A DNA stretch of 64,000 bases from Debaryomyces hansenii CBS767 (Eukaryota; Ascomycota; Pichiomycetes; Serinales; Debaryomycetaceae). A program made the translations under genes and the position numbers. Positions 28,133 through 38,316 of the stretch are shown piece after piece (position 1 is the stretch's first letter; every line of letters starts with the position of its first letter). The stretch spans positions 124,001-188,000 of the forward strand of contig NC_006048.2 in assembly GCF_000006445.2 (NCBI RefSeq). The letters run 5' to 3'. The notes below the pieces were generated by a model. It did not search any database, was not told the DNA's origin, and worked only from the letters and a program-made list of their open reading frames with translations.

Positions 28133-28822
28133 ATGTCATTCTTTGATAAATACAATAGGCTATTGAAAACACACCCTTTTAGGGTGAATATGGTGACAAC
28201 TGGGCTCTTATTTGGTGTAGGAGATGGAGTAGCCCAGAAGTTATTCCCCCTGAATCACGATCATCTTGACGAAGAAAAACCGAAGTATAATGTATACAGA
28301 ACTATGAGAGCTATGATATATGGTTCGTGTTTTTTTGCTCCCTGCGGTGTATTGTGGTATGGGAAAAGGCTACCACTAATCAAAAATCCATTTGTTTCGG
28401 TTAAGAATCGGGAAACATGGAGCAAAAATAGAGTACACTTATATGATACGTTATACAGGGTAGCAATCGACCAAATCTTCATTCCTGGGTTGTTTTGGAT
28501 TCCGATGTACAATATAGTGATGTCGACTCTTAGTGGATATGAGAATCCGTTGGAGGTGGCTTTCCATAAATTGCAACACAATTGGTGGAACGTGTTGACA
28601 ACAAACTGGATGGTGTGGCCTGGGTTTCAGTTAATAAGTTTTTTCTATATTCCAGTGCATCTACGTATAGTGGCTGCCAATATTTGTTCGGTGGGGTGGA
28701 ATTGCTTTTTGAGCTACCTTTATAATGGAAAAGCACATGGTGATCACCAAAAAGAAGAGATTTTAGACCATTTGGTAGATCCTGATGAAGAAATAGAGGA
28801 AACCACAATGGTGGTGTATTAG
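28133..28822 (+). CDS. Mpv17/PMP22-family membrane protein, divergent SYM1 paralogue
   Basis: A 229-residue protein with the family layout: N-terminal YNRLLKTHPFRVNMVTTGLL, a GDGVAQ motif (GDxxAQ in the family), then RTMRAMIYGSCFFAPCGVLWY, RVAIDQIFIPGLFW and the C-terminal signature NWMVWPGFQLISFFYIPVHL. Four membrane spans are expected. Sym1/Mpv17 proteins sit in the mitochondrial inner membrane (some in peroxisomes) and influence metabolite balance and mtDNA stability. It carries an extra acidic C-terminal tail (DHLVDPDEEIEE). It lies in tandem with a closer SYM1 homologue at 29307, so local duplication followed by divergence is likely. Confidence 0.88.
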   Translation: MSFFDKYNRLLKTHPFRVNMVTTGLLFGVGDGVAQKLFPLNHDHLDEEKPKYNVYRTMRAMIYGSCFFAPCGVLWYGKRLPLIKNPFVSVKNRETWSKNRVHLYDTLYRVAIDQIFIPGLFWIPMYNIVMSTLSGYENPLEVAFHKLQHNWWNVLTTNWMVWPGFQLISFFYIPVHLRIVAANICSVGWNCFLSYLYNGKAHGDHQKEEILDHLVDPDEEIEETTMVVY

Positions 28823-29306
28823 AAAATGTGGGGGTTCTAGACCTGTTTGGTATAAGACAGTAGCTGCTGGCATGCATATGAACCGTTCTTGGTGTAATTT
28901 AGATTATAGACAATTACTCCAGATGCAATATATTTATTAATAAATAAGATAATATTATATCCTGGATTTGATCTTTGTAATACGTGGTTTTGCTCTTTGG
29001 ATTAGTACTAGGTACCCTGTGTTTGCAGTAATTAAGTATGCAATAACTTTTAGAGAGCACCTATAATTCTATTTTGAAATACTTCAAACGAACTTTCAAA
29101 GGACAACTTCTTAATTTCCAATGGCTTGTCAATTTTTATCATTTCTGTCTAGGAGTAGCTATCATTATAAGGGTAAGATCTAAGACAGAAATAAAAAAAA
29201 ATTTCAAATCAATGTGCAGTACCCCATTCTTATCGGACAGAAAGTCCACCATAAATTGAATCCCTTCGATTCTCAGGTCAAAATTGCCAATTGTTTCTTA
29301 CATAAT
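28823..29306. other. Spacer between the two Mpv17-family genes
   Basis: 484 bp with the 3' end of the first gene and the promoter of the second. The frame of SYM1 is open upstream to about 29214 but has no ATG before 29307. No other feature seen. Confidence 0.4.
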
Positions 29307-29927
29307 ATGGCATCTATATACCAAAAATACAGTCAATTGATAGCCAAGCGACCACTAATCACTAATATCATCACAACAGGATTTCTTTTTGGGTCTGGTG
29401 ATTATTTGGCTCAGACATTGTACCCTTCGTCAAGCAAATACGACTACAAAAGAACATTAAGAGCAACTTTCTACGGATCAATCATATTTGCTCCAATTGG
29501 TGATAAATGGTATAGGCTCCTTCATAAAATCAATTTCCCCTTTCCAAAGACTAAGGTATCCCCAACAGTTAGCAAAGTGTTGAACACATTGACCAAGGTC
29601 GGGGTAGATCAATTGGTATTTGCACCATTCATAGGGATCCCACTATATTATTCCGTGATGTCGGTATTGGAGTTCCACGACAATCCATTGCAGGTTGCCC
29701 GTGAAAAATTGCATGCACATTGGTTTAACACCCTAAAGACTAATTGGGTAGTATGGCCTACTTTCCAGCTCTTCAACTTCGCTTTGATTCCAGTTCAATT
29801 CAGGTTGTTAGTTGTTAATATTTTCAGTATTGGGTGGAACTGCTACTTAAGTTCCGTCCTTAATCATAAACATGATTTCTTGATTGAAAATATAACGGAT
29901 GTCGATAAAGATGAAATTTTAATCTAA
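29307..29927 (+). CDS. SYM1: Sym1-like mitochondrial inner-membrane protein (Mpv17 family)
   Basis: The ATG at 29307 gives 206 residues (MASIYQKYSQLIAKRPLITN), the usual family length and N-terminus. It has GSGDYLAQ, YDYKRTLRATFYGSIIFAPI, GDKWYRLLH and NWVVWPTFQLFNFALIPVQF, all very close to S. cerevisiae Sym1, including YDYKRTxRAxxYGSxIF and GDKWY. Sym1 is needed for growth on ethanol at high temperature and affects mitochondrial metabolite pools. It is the second member of a tandem pair. Confidence 0.92.
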   Translation: MASIYQKYSQLIAKRPLITNIITTGFLFGSGDYLAQTLYPSSSKYDYKRTLRATFYGSIIFAPIGDKWYRLLHKINFPFPKTKVSPTVSKVLNTLTKVGVDQLVFAPFIGIPLYYSVMSVLEFHDNPLQVAREKLHAHWFNTLKTNWVVWPTFQLFNFALIPVQFRLLVVNIFSIGWNCYLSSVLNHKHDFLIENITDVDKDEILI

Positions 29928-30573
29928 AATTTACCGTTTATTTCAAAAATCGAATGGCATGGTTATACAAGTCATATCAATACACAACACCGTCCTAATA
30001 TACTTAGAACTTTATGTAGAATCATTTGACTATAACTGCCTACAATAGCGTGTAGTCGTGTAGTAGTAGTAAAGTCGTGACCCTCACAAAATAATCACAA
30101 TAAGAGCGAATTTGAAAGCCCTTAGAATAACAAGTATACTACAAGTATTGGCATAGTTTGTTTCAACTAACATATTGAAGTTTAATTGAATCATTGATAG
30201 GTACATTGAATATTATCAATCAAAGTAGTCAATTTGAATTTCAACTTCTTATAATATATTTTGGGTTCTATTGTTACGTCCACATTTGAGATTGTAATTC
30301 TACAATTTCCAAGTTGAAGTAATCTAATATCAGAGATTGTCTGAGTGTTAAGTTAATCAACTTTTTATTCAACACATTACATTACCTAATTCCTAACCTG
30401 ATCAAGTTTGGTATATTGCTATCAACATTCATAGTTGTGACACATAGCATATCAGTGCTCCGATATCACCAATTCGCATACATTAGCATTTATTAGTTTT
30501 TGGCTTCTGGAGTTTAGTTCTATTTCAACGTGAATCAATCTTGATAGAAGCTTACTTAGTTTGTTAACCCAAA
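29928..30573 (+). other. RTS1 upstream region
   Basis: 646 bp, AT-rich, with no gene or recognisable structured element. It must contain the SYM1 3' end and a long RTS1 promoter or 5' UTR. Confidence 0.4.
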
Positions 30574-32829
30574 ATGATGAAAGGCTTTAAAAACAGGCTT
30601 TCAAGAAATAAGGGTCAGTCGACAGGTAAAAAAGGAGAAAAAAAATTAGATAAGGACAAGGACTCGAAGTCTGATTCTTCTTCAAGGAAAGCTTCTAGCT
30701 CATCCTCTATTGCGTCGAAACTTTCTGGGTCCGGATCTAATGCAAAGTCTAGCTCTCCATCTATTTCTAGACATAATAGTGGTAATTCTATAAAGTCAAG
30801 CAGTAGTGGGGGATCAGCTACTGCTATGGGACAAACGTCACATCTGCCCCAACTGCCAAACCAATCTCAACAAGATTCACCAAGGATTCTTATAAATGAT
30901 AGTGAAAACAATGATTCTCCAACGATGGTGACAACAGCTGGGTCGAACACTCAGCCTGTAACACCAACCCCTACATCACCTACAACTGTAACGAACACTT
31001 CACCAAATGCATCTAATTCACCATTTGATCAAGTTCAAATTAAGCCTGGTCATGTTCCACATTCGCAGACTGGCTCGGCTATTCATCCCCATGGCTATCC
31101 GCTTAATACCAATATCCTGTCTCCAACAAGGGATAATTTTGATATCGACTTGATAGTCACTCCAAAAAGACATTCTTCTTCTCGATTTGAACCATCTACG
31201 TCAGATAGATACCAAGAAATTGTCAAGCTACCAAACTTCGATGAAATTTTGCCTGAAGAACAAATTTCATTATTTATTCAAAAGATTGACCAATGTAATA
31301 TAATGTTTGATTTTAGTGATCCTACTTATGATGGTAGAGGGAAAGAAATTAAAAGGATTACATTGCAGGAATTGATTCATTTTATTCTGAATAATAGATT
31401 TACTTACACTGATGAAATGTATAAGCATGTGGTTGGTATGTTCAAGAAGAATCTATTCAGACCCATTCCTCCACCTGTTAATCCAATCGGTGATATTTAT
31501 GATCCCGATGAAGATGAACCTGTGAGTGAATTAGCATGGCCCCATATGCAAGCAATTTATGAATTTTTCTTACGCTTTATCGAAAGTCCTGATTTCACTC
31601 ATCAAATTGCTAAGCAATATATTGATCACGAATTTATTTTGAAAATACTAGAATTATTTGATAGCGAGGATCCTAGAGAGAGGGATTGTTTGAAAACCAC
31701 GTTACATAGAATATATGGTAAGTTTTTGAGCTTAAGATCGTTCATCAGAAAGTCGATCAATAATGTTTTTTTGCAATTCGTTTATGAAACGGAAAGATTC
31801 AATGGTATTGGAGAGTTATTAGAAATTTTGGGATCAATTATTAATGGTTTTGCATTACCATTAAAAGATGAACACAAAATTTTTCTAGTTAGAATTCTAA
31901 TTCCGTTACATAAAGTAAAAAGTTTGTCGTTATATCATCCACAATTGGCGTATTGTATAGTGCAATTCCTAGAAAAAGACCCTATGTTGACGGAGGATGT
32001 GATAATGGGATTACTAAGGTTTTGGCCAAAGATCAATTCACCTAAGGAAGTAATGTTTTTGAATGAGATTGAGGATATTTTTGAAGTTATGGAACCAAAT
32101 GAATTTCTCAAGATTCAAATACCATTATTTGCCCAATTGCTGAAGTGTATTTCATCTCCACATTTCCAAGTAAGTGAGAAAGTTTTGTGTTACTGGACGA
32201 ACGAATACTTTTTGACTTTAATCACAGAAAATGCAGAGGTGGTATTACCGATTATCTTTGCATCATTATATGAACTAACAAATGCAACCCAGCCAGGTAT
32301 AACAAACGGTACGGTTCAACAAAGATTGTTAGAGAATCCAGAATCACCTACTGATGCAAACGGTAATTTGATTGACCGTGGATTAATATTAAATGACTTG
32401 AATAACCATTCAATTGATCACAATACAAATGTGAACGATTCATTAAATCCTAATATGCATGACATCACAGACGAAGAGTATTATGATTCATTTTCATCGC
32501 CGCAACAGGTTCAAGGTGATCTTGATGAATTTGGCACTCCAAACCAAATACCGCCACATAACTCGGCTACTTCCAATTGGAATAGAAGTATTCATCTGTT
32601 AGCATTTGGGGCATTGAAGGTGTTTATGGACCACAATCCTATATTGTATGACCATTGTACTATGTTATACCATCAATCATTAGAGGAGCAAAGAGCAAGA
32701 GAGGTTGCAAGGAAAGATGGCTGGAAAAAGGTTGAAGAGTACGTAAACCTGTTAAGATTGCAACAATCGAGCCTGGCATTATCAGGCAAAAACTCAAATG
32801 ACAATGGCGCAAGTGTTGCAAGTCATTAA
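30574..32829 (+). CDS. RTS1: PP2A B56-type regulatory subunit
   Basis: A 751-residue protein (S. cerevisiae Rts1 757). Residues 1-205 are Ser/Thr/Asn-rich and disordered. From about 211 a B56 HEAT-like domain follows: [75 protein letters not shown]56 directs PP2A to LxxIxE-containing substrates; Rts1 controls cell size, septins and centromeric cohesin protection. A long Asn/Asp-rich insert (about 585-665) splits the C-terminal part of the domain. Several CTG codons in the conserved domain fall where homologues have Ser, Ala or Asn (codons 272, 523, 675, 726). Confidence 0.96.
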   Translation: MMKGFKNRLSRNKGQSTGKKGEKKLDKDKDSKSDSSSRKASSSSSIASKLSGSGSNAKSSSPSISRHNSGNSIKSSSSGGSATAMGQTSHLPQLPNQSQQDSPRILINDSENNDSPTMVTTAGSNTQPVTPTPTSPTTVTNTSPNASNSPFDQVQIKPGHVPHSQTGSAIHPHGYPLNTNILSPTRDNFDIDLIVTPKRHSSSRFEPSTSDRYQEIVKLPNFDEILPEEQISLFIQKIDQCNIMFDFSDPTYDGRGKEIKRITLQELIHFILNNRFTYTDEMYKHVVGMFKKNLFRPIPPPVNPIGDIYDPDEDEPVSELAWPHMQAIYEFFLRFIESPDFTHQIAKQYIDHEFILKILELFDSEDPRERDCLKTTLHRIYGKFLSLRSFIRKSINNVFLQFVYETERFNGIGELLEILGSIINGFALPLKDEHKIFLVRILIPLHKVKSLSLYHPQLAYCIVQFLEKDPMLTEDVIMGLLRFWPKINSPKEVMFLNEIEDIFEVMEPNEFLKIQIPLFAQLLKCISSPHFQVSEKVLCYWTNEYFLTLITENAEVVLPIIFASLYELTNATQPGITNGTVQQRLLENPESPTDANGNLIDRGLILNDLNNHSIDHNTNVNDSLNPNMHDITDEEYYDSFSSPQQVQGDLDEFGTPNQIPPHNSATSNWNRSIHLLAFGALKVFMDHNPILYDHCTMLYHQSLEEQRAREVARKDGWKKVEEYVNLLRLQQSSLALSGKNSNDNGASVASH

Positions 32830-33881
32830 GATTACTTTATTATTTCATATCATATATAAATAGTATCAAGGATCGGTAGCCCATTATGTTCAATTATTTT
32901 TACAACACATTTATTAGTTTATCTTTATTTTTACTTTTATTTAGTGACCTTTTAGGTTTTTAGTTTATTTTTTTTATTAGTTTAGATTTATTTATGTACC
33001 AGTTCCAAATCTGTCTACGACTACATTTTATACATCCATACCCTTGTGATAATTCGTACTATAATGTTGGACTTGAAGTCCAAGCCTGTTCTCTCTGAAT
33101 GTCTTATTAGTTTGGTGTTACCCGGCGAATACACACAAACCTATAAATTTGGGACTAAGAATTTTTCACAGAATAAAGTCTTTCTTAAGATCTATAACAA
33201 AATTGTATGTTACTCGAGAGATACTACTTTACCTAATTTCAATCTAATATAGAATTTTATGATGATTTCTTGTCCCGCCATTGATCGGTTTCGATTGGTC
33301 GATGGTCTTGATCATTCATGAAGATTATTCCAAGAACCGCTACTCTGACTTTATTCTATATTACCCATTGAGGACTAAGAATTACAAGGCATCTTTACTA
33401 ACATTGTTTTAGAATATTATATACTCAACCAAATAATACATAAATTCTCGCACCATTTATTCACCTGTAGGTAGAAGTAGTTTATTATCTGACCTGTGTT
33501 TGACTCTTACTTAATTAGCAAAATTGTTGCACCCATAGCTTAGTAATAGCAAATACGACCAAAACTAAAAGAACAAATACCTTGGGCTCTAGAATGCATA
33601 TTCTAATATATCATGCCATCAGAATACTAAAGGAGAGATGTACCTATTTATAGGCAATGGCACTGTGTTTATCAAATTTTTGTAGTAAACCCTATAACTG
33701 TTAGAGTTGAGAGGTTTATTGGTTTGAGCCCCGATCGTATTTACTCCGAAAAATTTTATCTCATCGGAATCAGCCATATAAATTGATTATGAATTCCTGA
33801 GATTTCTAATCTTTTAATTCTTTTTTTTTTGGCAAAGTTTGCCCCGTTGTTTATACAAATAATACAATAAAAAATAGAGCA
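32830..33881 (+). other. RTS1 3' flank and IMP dehydrogenase promoter
   Basis: 1.05 kb without a supported gene. A T-run of at least ten at 33821-33830 lies 50 bp before the IMP dehydrogenase start, a typical nucleosome-excluding core promoter tract. No RNA gene is seen. Confidence 0.45.
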
Positions 33882-35664
33882 ATGGTTTTAGACGCTTCTT
33901 CTGCTACTTCCCACTTACAATCCTATTCTAAAAAGGATGGATTAGATGTCAAGACATTAATCGATTCTGCGAACTTTGGTGGTTTGACTTACAATGATTT
34001 TTTGGTTTTACCAGGCTTGATTGACTTTCCTTCTTCAAAGGTTGGATTGGATACTAAGTTAACCAAGAAGATTTCGTTAAGATCTCCATTCGTTTCTTCT
34101 CCTATGGATACCGTTACTGAAGAAAACATGGCTATTCATATGGCTTTGTTAGGGGGAATTGGTATTATTCACCACAACTGTAGTCCTGATGAACAAGCAG
34201 AGATGGTCAGAAAAGTCAAGAAGTACGAAAATGGGTTTATAAATGACCCATTTGTCATTTCTCCAAATGAAACTGTTGGAGATGTTAGAAATATGAAGGC
34301 TGAATTAGGTTTTACTTCGTTTCCAGTGACTGGTATGTATCAATTCAATATCCTGCGGAAGATTTCATTTCATTATTATTTTTTATCCTCTTAATTGCAT
34401 ATTTACCATGATGATCAACTCAAATTAATAACTTTCGTTCTACCGATTTACATCAAACGATGTTGTGGAGAAATTGATTCACTGACCATAAATTCAATGA
34501 AATCAAAAGCAGATTATAAAATAGTGGAGCCTAATACTAACTTTTTTAGAAAATGGTAAAATTGGTGGTAAATTAGTTGGTATTGTCACTTCTAGAGATG
34601 TTCAATTCCACGACAATAACGATTCCAAGGTCTCTGAAATTATGACCACTGAATTAATTACCGGTGAGAAGGGTATTGATTTATCTGAAGGTAATGAGTT
34701 ATTAAGATCTTCTAAGAAAGGTAAGTTACCAATTGTTGACGCAAGTGGTAACTTAGTTTCTTTGATTTCTTTAACTGACTTGCAAAAGAATCAAAGTTAT
34801 CCTTTAGCATCTAAGTCTTTCGATTCCAAGCAATTATTGTGTGGTGCTGCTATTGGTACCGTTCCAAATGACAGAGAAAGATTAGAGAAATTAGTTGCAG
34901 CTGGTTTAGACGTTGTAGTAGTTGACTCGTCAAATGGTTCTTCTATTTTTCAATTAGATATGCTCAAATGGATCAAATCTAAATTCCCAGAATTACAAGT
35001 TATTGCAGGTAATGTTGTAACTAGAGAACAAGCAGCTTTATTAATCGAAGCTGGTGCTGACGGTTTAAGAATTGGTATGGGTTCCGGTTCTATCTGTATT
35101 ACCCAAGAAGTCATGGCTTGTGGTAGACCACAAGGTACGGCTGTTTACAATGTCACTGAATTCGCTAACCAATTCGGTGTTCCATGTATTGCTGACGGTG
35201 GTATTGGTAACATTGGTCACATCACTAAGGCCTTAGCGTTAGGTGCATCCTGTGTCATGATGGGTGGTTTATTAGCTGGTACTTCTGAAACTCCAGGTAG
35301 TTATTTCTACAGTGATGGTAAGAGATTAAAATCTTACCGTGGTATGGGTTCTGTTGATGCTATGCAACAAACCTCCACTACAGCCAACGCTTCTACTTCC
35401 CGTTATTTCTCTGAGTCTGATAAGGTATTTGTCGCTCAAGGTGTTTCTGGTGCCGTTGTTGACAAGGGTTCAATTACTAAGTTTGTTCCATACTTGTATA
35501 ATGGTTTACAACATTCTTTGCAAGATATTGGTACCCCATCTTTAGACGAATTAAGAACTAGAGTTGATAACGGTGAAGTTAGATTTGAATTCAGAACTGC
35601 TTCCGCTCAATTCGAAGGTGGTGTTCATGGCTTACACTCTTACGAAAAGAGATTACATAACTAA
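33882..35664 (+). CDS. IMD3: Inosine-5'-monophosphate dehydrogenase, spliced
   Basis: Exon 1 at 33882-34332 and exon 2 at 34550-35664 encode 521 residues, the usual length. It catalyses NAD-dependent oxidation of IMP to XMP, the committed step of GTP synthesis, in the cytosol. Visible features are [11 protein letters not shown] near the N-terminus, a CBS (Bateman) regulatory insert interrupted by the intron, the active-site loop [18 protein letters not shown] with the catalytic Cys, and the mobile flap region [17 protein letters not shown]. The residues joined across the intron read FPVTENGKIGG, as in other yeasts. Codon use is strongly biased. C. albicans calls this gene IMH3; it also has an intron there. 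Confidence 0.96.
34333..34549 (+). other. IMP dehydrogenase intron, 217 nt
   Basis: Donor GTATGT at 34333, branch point TACTAAC at 34535-34541, acceptor TTTTTTAG ending at 34549. Phase 1 (split GAA codon). Read-through would stop after 170 residues. It is the only intron here placed deep inside a coding region. Confidence 0.95.
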
Positions 35665-35814
35665 TTGTACCTATGTAGTTTTTATCGAATATAAATATTT
35701 TATGAGATTTTAGTAGATCAATTCCAAGTGCGAACGAAATTTAACTGAGCTAAATATCAATGGCTTGCAAGCTTAAATACATTTTGACCACTTACATTTA
35801 ATAGCAAGTACATC

Positions 35815-36360
35815 ATGAATTACCTCAATTATAACAGATATGAACAGAAACTGGAACAGAATGCAAACACAAACTTAGATCAAGATCTAACGAATTCAAG
35901 GCACCAAAAATATACCAAAAGCGAACCCGAGATCAAACACTGGATTTTCAGTGTATTGTCAACTCCCCAACTGACCATTGATGCGTATTCAAACCGCAGT
36001 CTAGATCTTATTGATATTCTAAAGGATGGTGAATTGCTATGCAAACTCGGCAAACTTTTAGAAATACCTAATAATCCTTGTTCGAAATACAAAAGCTCCA
36101 AAATGCCCTTTGTGCAAATGGAAAACATTTCCTTCTTTTTAAAGGCATGCGAACTAATTGGCATTTCTCATGATGAAATCTTCCAGACTATAGACCTTTA
36201 CGAACGTAAGGATCCTTATCAAATTATTATTACTTTAATTTCATTCTCAAGACGAGCAAATGAAATTAATTCTACAAATTTTCCGAATGTAATTGGACCT
36301 AAGATAGTCAAAATAAAACCTCCTGTGCCCAAGAAACCTATCAATCTTTCAGCAAAATAA
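35815..36360 (+). CDS. SCP1: Calponin/transgelin-like actin-bundling protein
   Basis: A 181-residue protein with one calponin-homology domain (about 38-150): IKHWIFSVLSTPQL, LIDILKDGELLCKLGKLL, MPFVQMENISFFLKACELIG, DLYERKDPYQIIITLISFSR. The tail has a short VIGPKIVKIKPPVPKKP segment in place of a longer calponin repeat region. S. cerevisiae Scp1 (200 residues) bundles actin in cortical patches with fimbrin. Length, single CH domain and basic Pro-rich tail support Scp1. Confidence 0.9.
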   Translation: MNYLNYNRYEQKLEQNANTNLDQDLTNSRHQKYTKSEPEIKHWIFSVLSTPQLTIDAYSNRSLDLIDILKDGELLCKLGKLLEIPNNPCSKYKSSKMPFVQMENISFFLKACELIGISHDEIFQTIDLYERKDPYQIIITLISFSRRANEINSTNFPNVIGPKIVKIKPPVPKKPINLSAK

Positions 36361-36738
36361 CTGGTAATTGCAGGTATAGAGTTGGTGGCTCTCCTAAACT
36401 AAACCAATAGTAACCGTATAATTTGTAAAAAAGTATATTGAAGTCATGTGATTCGAGTGTTATGTGGCCCTGTGGTTGAATAATTTTTTTTTTTTTAAGT
36501 CTTCTCATCTCTCAATAGACATAGATGATTTAATAAAATTTTCATACAGTTTTGATAGTGGTTGACAACTTAATAATAGACTTCATAGATCGTTTATACA
36601 TTATTGATCAGGAGGAATTAACCAGGGTATTACTTTCTTGTATCAAGACATCAAAAGCATATATAAATTATATCATTTGACCATTTTCAAATTAATTCAG
36701 TTTCAGTTCAAATAGCATAGTTAAACGAGTACTCCATA
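36361..36738 (+). promoter_or_regulatory. MAK16 promoter with PAC- and RRPE-like motifs
   Basis: 378 bp without a gene. It has a T13 tract at 36484-36496, CTCATCTC at 36504-36511 (GAGATGAG on the other strand, the PAC core) and AAAATTTT at 36535-36542 (RRPE-like). PAC plus RRPE upstream of a ribosome biogenesis gene is the classic Ribi promoter arrangement (Dot6/Tod6 and Stb3 targets in S. cerevisiae). Confidence 0.6.
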
Positions 36739-37650
36739 ATGTCAGACGAAATTGTTTGGCAAGTTATAAATCAGCAGTTCTGTGCTTTCAAAATTAAGAC
36801 TACCAAAGAGCAAAACTTTTGCAGAAATGAATATAATGTCTCGGGTTTATGTTCTCGTCAATCTTGTCCATTGGCAAATTCAAGGTATGCTACCGTTAAG
36901 AATGTTGATGGTAAATTATACTTATACATGAAGACAGCTGAAAGAACACACATGCCATCTAAATGGTGGGAAAGAATTAGATTATCTAAGAATTACAACA
37001 AAGCATTGAGCCAGATTGATGGCCACTTGGAGTATTGGCAAAAATTTTTGATTCACAAATGCAAACAGAGATTAACCAGATTAACCCAGGTTGCTATTAC
37101 TGAAAGAAGATTAGCATTAAGAGAAGATGAAAGACATTATGTTGGTGTTAAGCATAAGGTTAAGAGAAGAGAAGAAAATAGAGAAAGAAAGGCTTTAGCG
37201 GCAGCTAAGATTGAAAAGGCTATCGAAAAGGAATTATTAGAAAGATTGAAGAGTGGTGCCTATGGTGATAAGCCATTGAATGTCGACGAAAACATTTGGA
37301 AGAAGGTTTTGGGCAAAGTCGATAATGAAGAAGAAGAAGAGGAAGAAGATGAAGACGATGTTGAACTCGAAAGTGACGATGAAAGTGATGTTGGTGAAGT
37401 CGAGTATGTGGAAGATGATGGCGACGACGAATTGGTTGACTTAGAAGATTTAGAAAAATGGTTGGACGATTCTTCTGAAGAATCTGCCTCCGAAGAATCT
37501 GACGACGAATCGGATAGCGAAGATAAGTCCTCTAAGCGTAAAGCGGCTGCAGATGATAAAGCAAACAAGAGAAGGAGAAGACCTAAGGTTGAAATTGAAT
37601 ACGAACAAGAAGAACAAGAACCATCAATCCAGACCAACATTGCGGCTTAG
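36739..37650 (+). CDS. MAK16: Mak16, pre-60S ribosome biogenesis factor
   Basis: A 303-residue nuclear protein. The N-terminal 190 residues are highly conserved: [40 protein letters not shown] (zinc-type cysteines) and [16 protein letters not shown] ribosomal eL28-like domain is followed by a long acidic tail (about 198-265, Glu/Asp/Ser-rich) and a basic KRRRRPKVE nuclear-localisation patch. Mak16 assembles with Rpf1, Nsa1 and Rrp1 on early 60S particles and binds 5.8S/25S rRNA regions. The acidic tail generates long meaningless frames on the opposite strand. Confidence 0.96.
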   Translation: MSDEIVWQVINQQFCAFKIKTTKEQNFCRNEYNVSGLCSRQSCPLANSRYATVKNVDGKLYLYMKTAERTHMPSKWWERIRLSKNYNKALSQIDGHLEYWQKFLIHKCKQRLTRLTQVAITERRLALREDERHYVGVKHKVKRREENRERKALAAAKIEKAIEKELLERLKSGAYGDKPLNVDENIWKKVLGKVDNEEEEEEEDEDDVELESDDESDVGEVEYVEDDGDDELVDLEDLEKWLDDSSEESASEESDDESDSEDKSSKRKAAADDKANKRRRRPKVEIEYEQEEQEPSIQTNIAA

Positions 37651-38316
37651 TGAAGTTTATTGTTACAAGAATTTTTCTTTTTTAAGGCTGTAATATTCTG
37701 GTCTGTTAATAATTTTGTATAATAGTTGAAATGCATATTCCATATATTCCATTTAGTCAAGTACTGATCCCGTGTACCTAATTTAGTCAACGCCACTCTT
37801 GGTGGATCATCGATTCCCATGGGTTTAGGTCCCTGTAATATACGGTATTGATTACAATAGAGAAATCACTATATATGGGACCAATATGTCTATATATAAA
37901 TTGCCTAATCTATACTTACTAAGAATTAGCCTTATGATCAACAAGTCTAAATACGTAAACATCGGATTTTTCGTAATTACCTCTTTGAGACTATCTATTT
38001 TTACTATGTGCAGCCATTCAAAAGTTCGCTATGTGCTACCGGTAGTCTATATACTAGGCATATTTCGGCGATATACGGGCTATTTGACTCTAATACCACA
38101 TAGTACGTAATTCACATTGTAGTGTTCATGTCCGGCCATGTTTGTTTGATAGGAATCAATATACGGCGATAATACCAAGGAAAAATTACCAAGCCCTAGG
38201 TTAAATCCGGCTAATTCCGAAGTATACGGAGTGAGAATTTTCAATATATAAAAATAGACATCATTACTATTCGTATTATTATCCTTATATATTTTATCCT
38301 TAATCGAGTTAGAGAT
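37651..38316. other. Spacer between MAK16 and the RTA1-like gene
   Basis: 666 bp. A 74-codon frame at 37886-38110 has no recognisable homology. The promoter-proximal part has TCCG-N7-CGGA at 38216-38230, an inverted CGG pair of the kind bound by zinc-cluster regulators. Zinc-cluster control is common for RTA1/RSB1-type genes; this link is inferred. Confidence 0.4.

Noticed and set aside
29214..29306. 31-residue N-terminal extension of SYM1
   Set aside because: It begins at GTG, not ATG, and the Sym1 family starts at the residue encoded at 29307.
37260..37640. Ser-rich 126-codon minus-strand frame opposite MAK16
   Set aside because: It is the mirror of the acidic GAA/GAT-rich MAK16 tail; no independent signal.
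37680..37720. GGCTGTAATATTCTGG stretch resembling the 5' end of yeast SRP RNA (SCR1)
   Set aside because: The similarity stops after about 15 bases, the flank is AT-rich and directly follows the MAK16 stop; no Alu-domain structure is visible.
37886..38110. 74-codon frame starting with ATG between MAK16 and the RTA1-like gene
   Set aside because: No homology and no codon bias; left as unsupported.
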